From Leptobrachium leishanense (lineage: Eukaryota > Chordata > Amphibia > Anura > Megophryidae), in contig CM019072.1 of assembly GCA_009667805.1 (NCBI GenBank), positions 35,643,519 through 35,707,518 on the forward strand: DNA of 64,000 nt. The letters run 5' to 3'. The notes below the pieces were generated by a model. It was not told where the DNA came from, did not search any database, and saw only the letters and a program-made list of their open reading frames with translations. Position 1 is the stretch's first letter. Every line of letters starts with the position of its first letter. Below are positions 63,972 through 64,000 of the stretch, piece by piece. The translations under genes and the position numbers were made by a program.

Positions 63972-64000
63972 GCACACACTGACCATCACAGACCCAAGAT
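63972..64000. repeat. 93-bp repeat array resumes and leaves the window
   Basis: cacacactgaccatcacag and what follows match the start of a unit at 63460; the array continues beyond the window edge. Confidence 0.85.

Overview
The window is vertebrate nuclear DNA. It has GT-AG introns and a dense mix of DNA transposons (Tc1/mariner, hAT, PIF/Harbinger-like and TTAA-type MITEs), CR1/L2-like and L1/Tx1-like LINEs, a tRNA-derived SINE, solo LTRs and minisatellites. This mix is most typical of a frog or toad; the species cannot be named from the sequence. No bacterial-style operons, rRNA, functional tRNA gene or CRISPR array was seen.

One host gene is supported. It is a plus-strand, 11-exon gene (coding 9496-34767) for a RIPK2-like protein with an N-terminal kinase fold, a Ser/Pro-rich linker and a C-terminal CARD. 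All ten introns are GT-AG, every splice phase matches its neighbour, and the joined exons give one uninterrupted 509-codon frame, close to human RIPK2 (about 540). The catalytic core looks degenerate. The glycine loop is missing or reduced, the catalytic Asp of HRD is Gly (residue 123), and DFG reads DAG (141-143). The beta-3 Lys, the catalytic-loop Lys/Asn, the SPE motif and the CARD remain. By inference this is a scaffold-type pseudokinase of the NOD/RIPK2 signalling family, and it is the most interesting object here.

Layout. 1-9495: repeats upstream of the gene, including a TTAA MITE, LINE 3' ends, a Harbinger-like MITE and a decayed CR1-type LINE (4885-7085). 9496-34767: the gene, with introns full of elements: a 1.33-kb palindrome with 16-bp flanking repeats, a dead Tc1, nested hAT/Harbinger/TTAA MITEs, a solo LTR, a fold-back transposon, SINEs and L2-like LINE pieces, and a 1.9-kb hAT element carrying further MITEs. 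34768-64000: no convincing host gene. This part holds three minisatellites, an L2-like LINE split by two LTRs (one with a hAT inside), a second LINE split by a MITE, several hAT/TTAA elements, a 55-60-bp satellite, inverted paired MITEs, two related LTRs, and a three-level nest (fold-back transposon > L1/Tx1 LINE > nearly intact Tc1) at 58323-62669. A 93-bp tandem repeat closes the window.

Many insertions were delimited by finding the target-site duplication (TSD) on both sides, so their relative ages can be read from the nesting. Element superfamily names rest on terminal repeats, TSD length and residual protein motifs, not on database matches.
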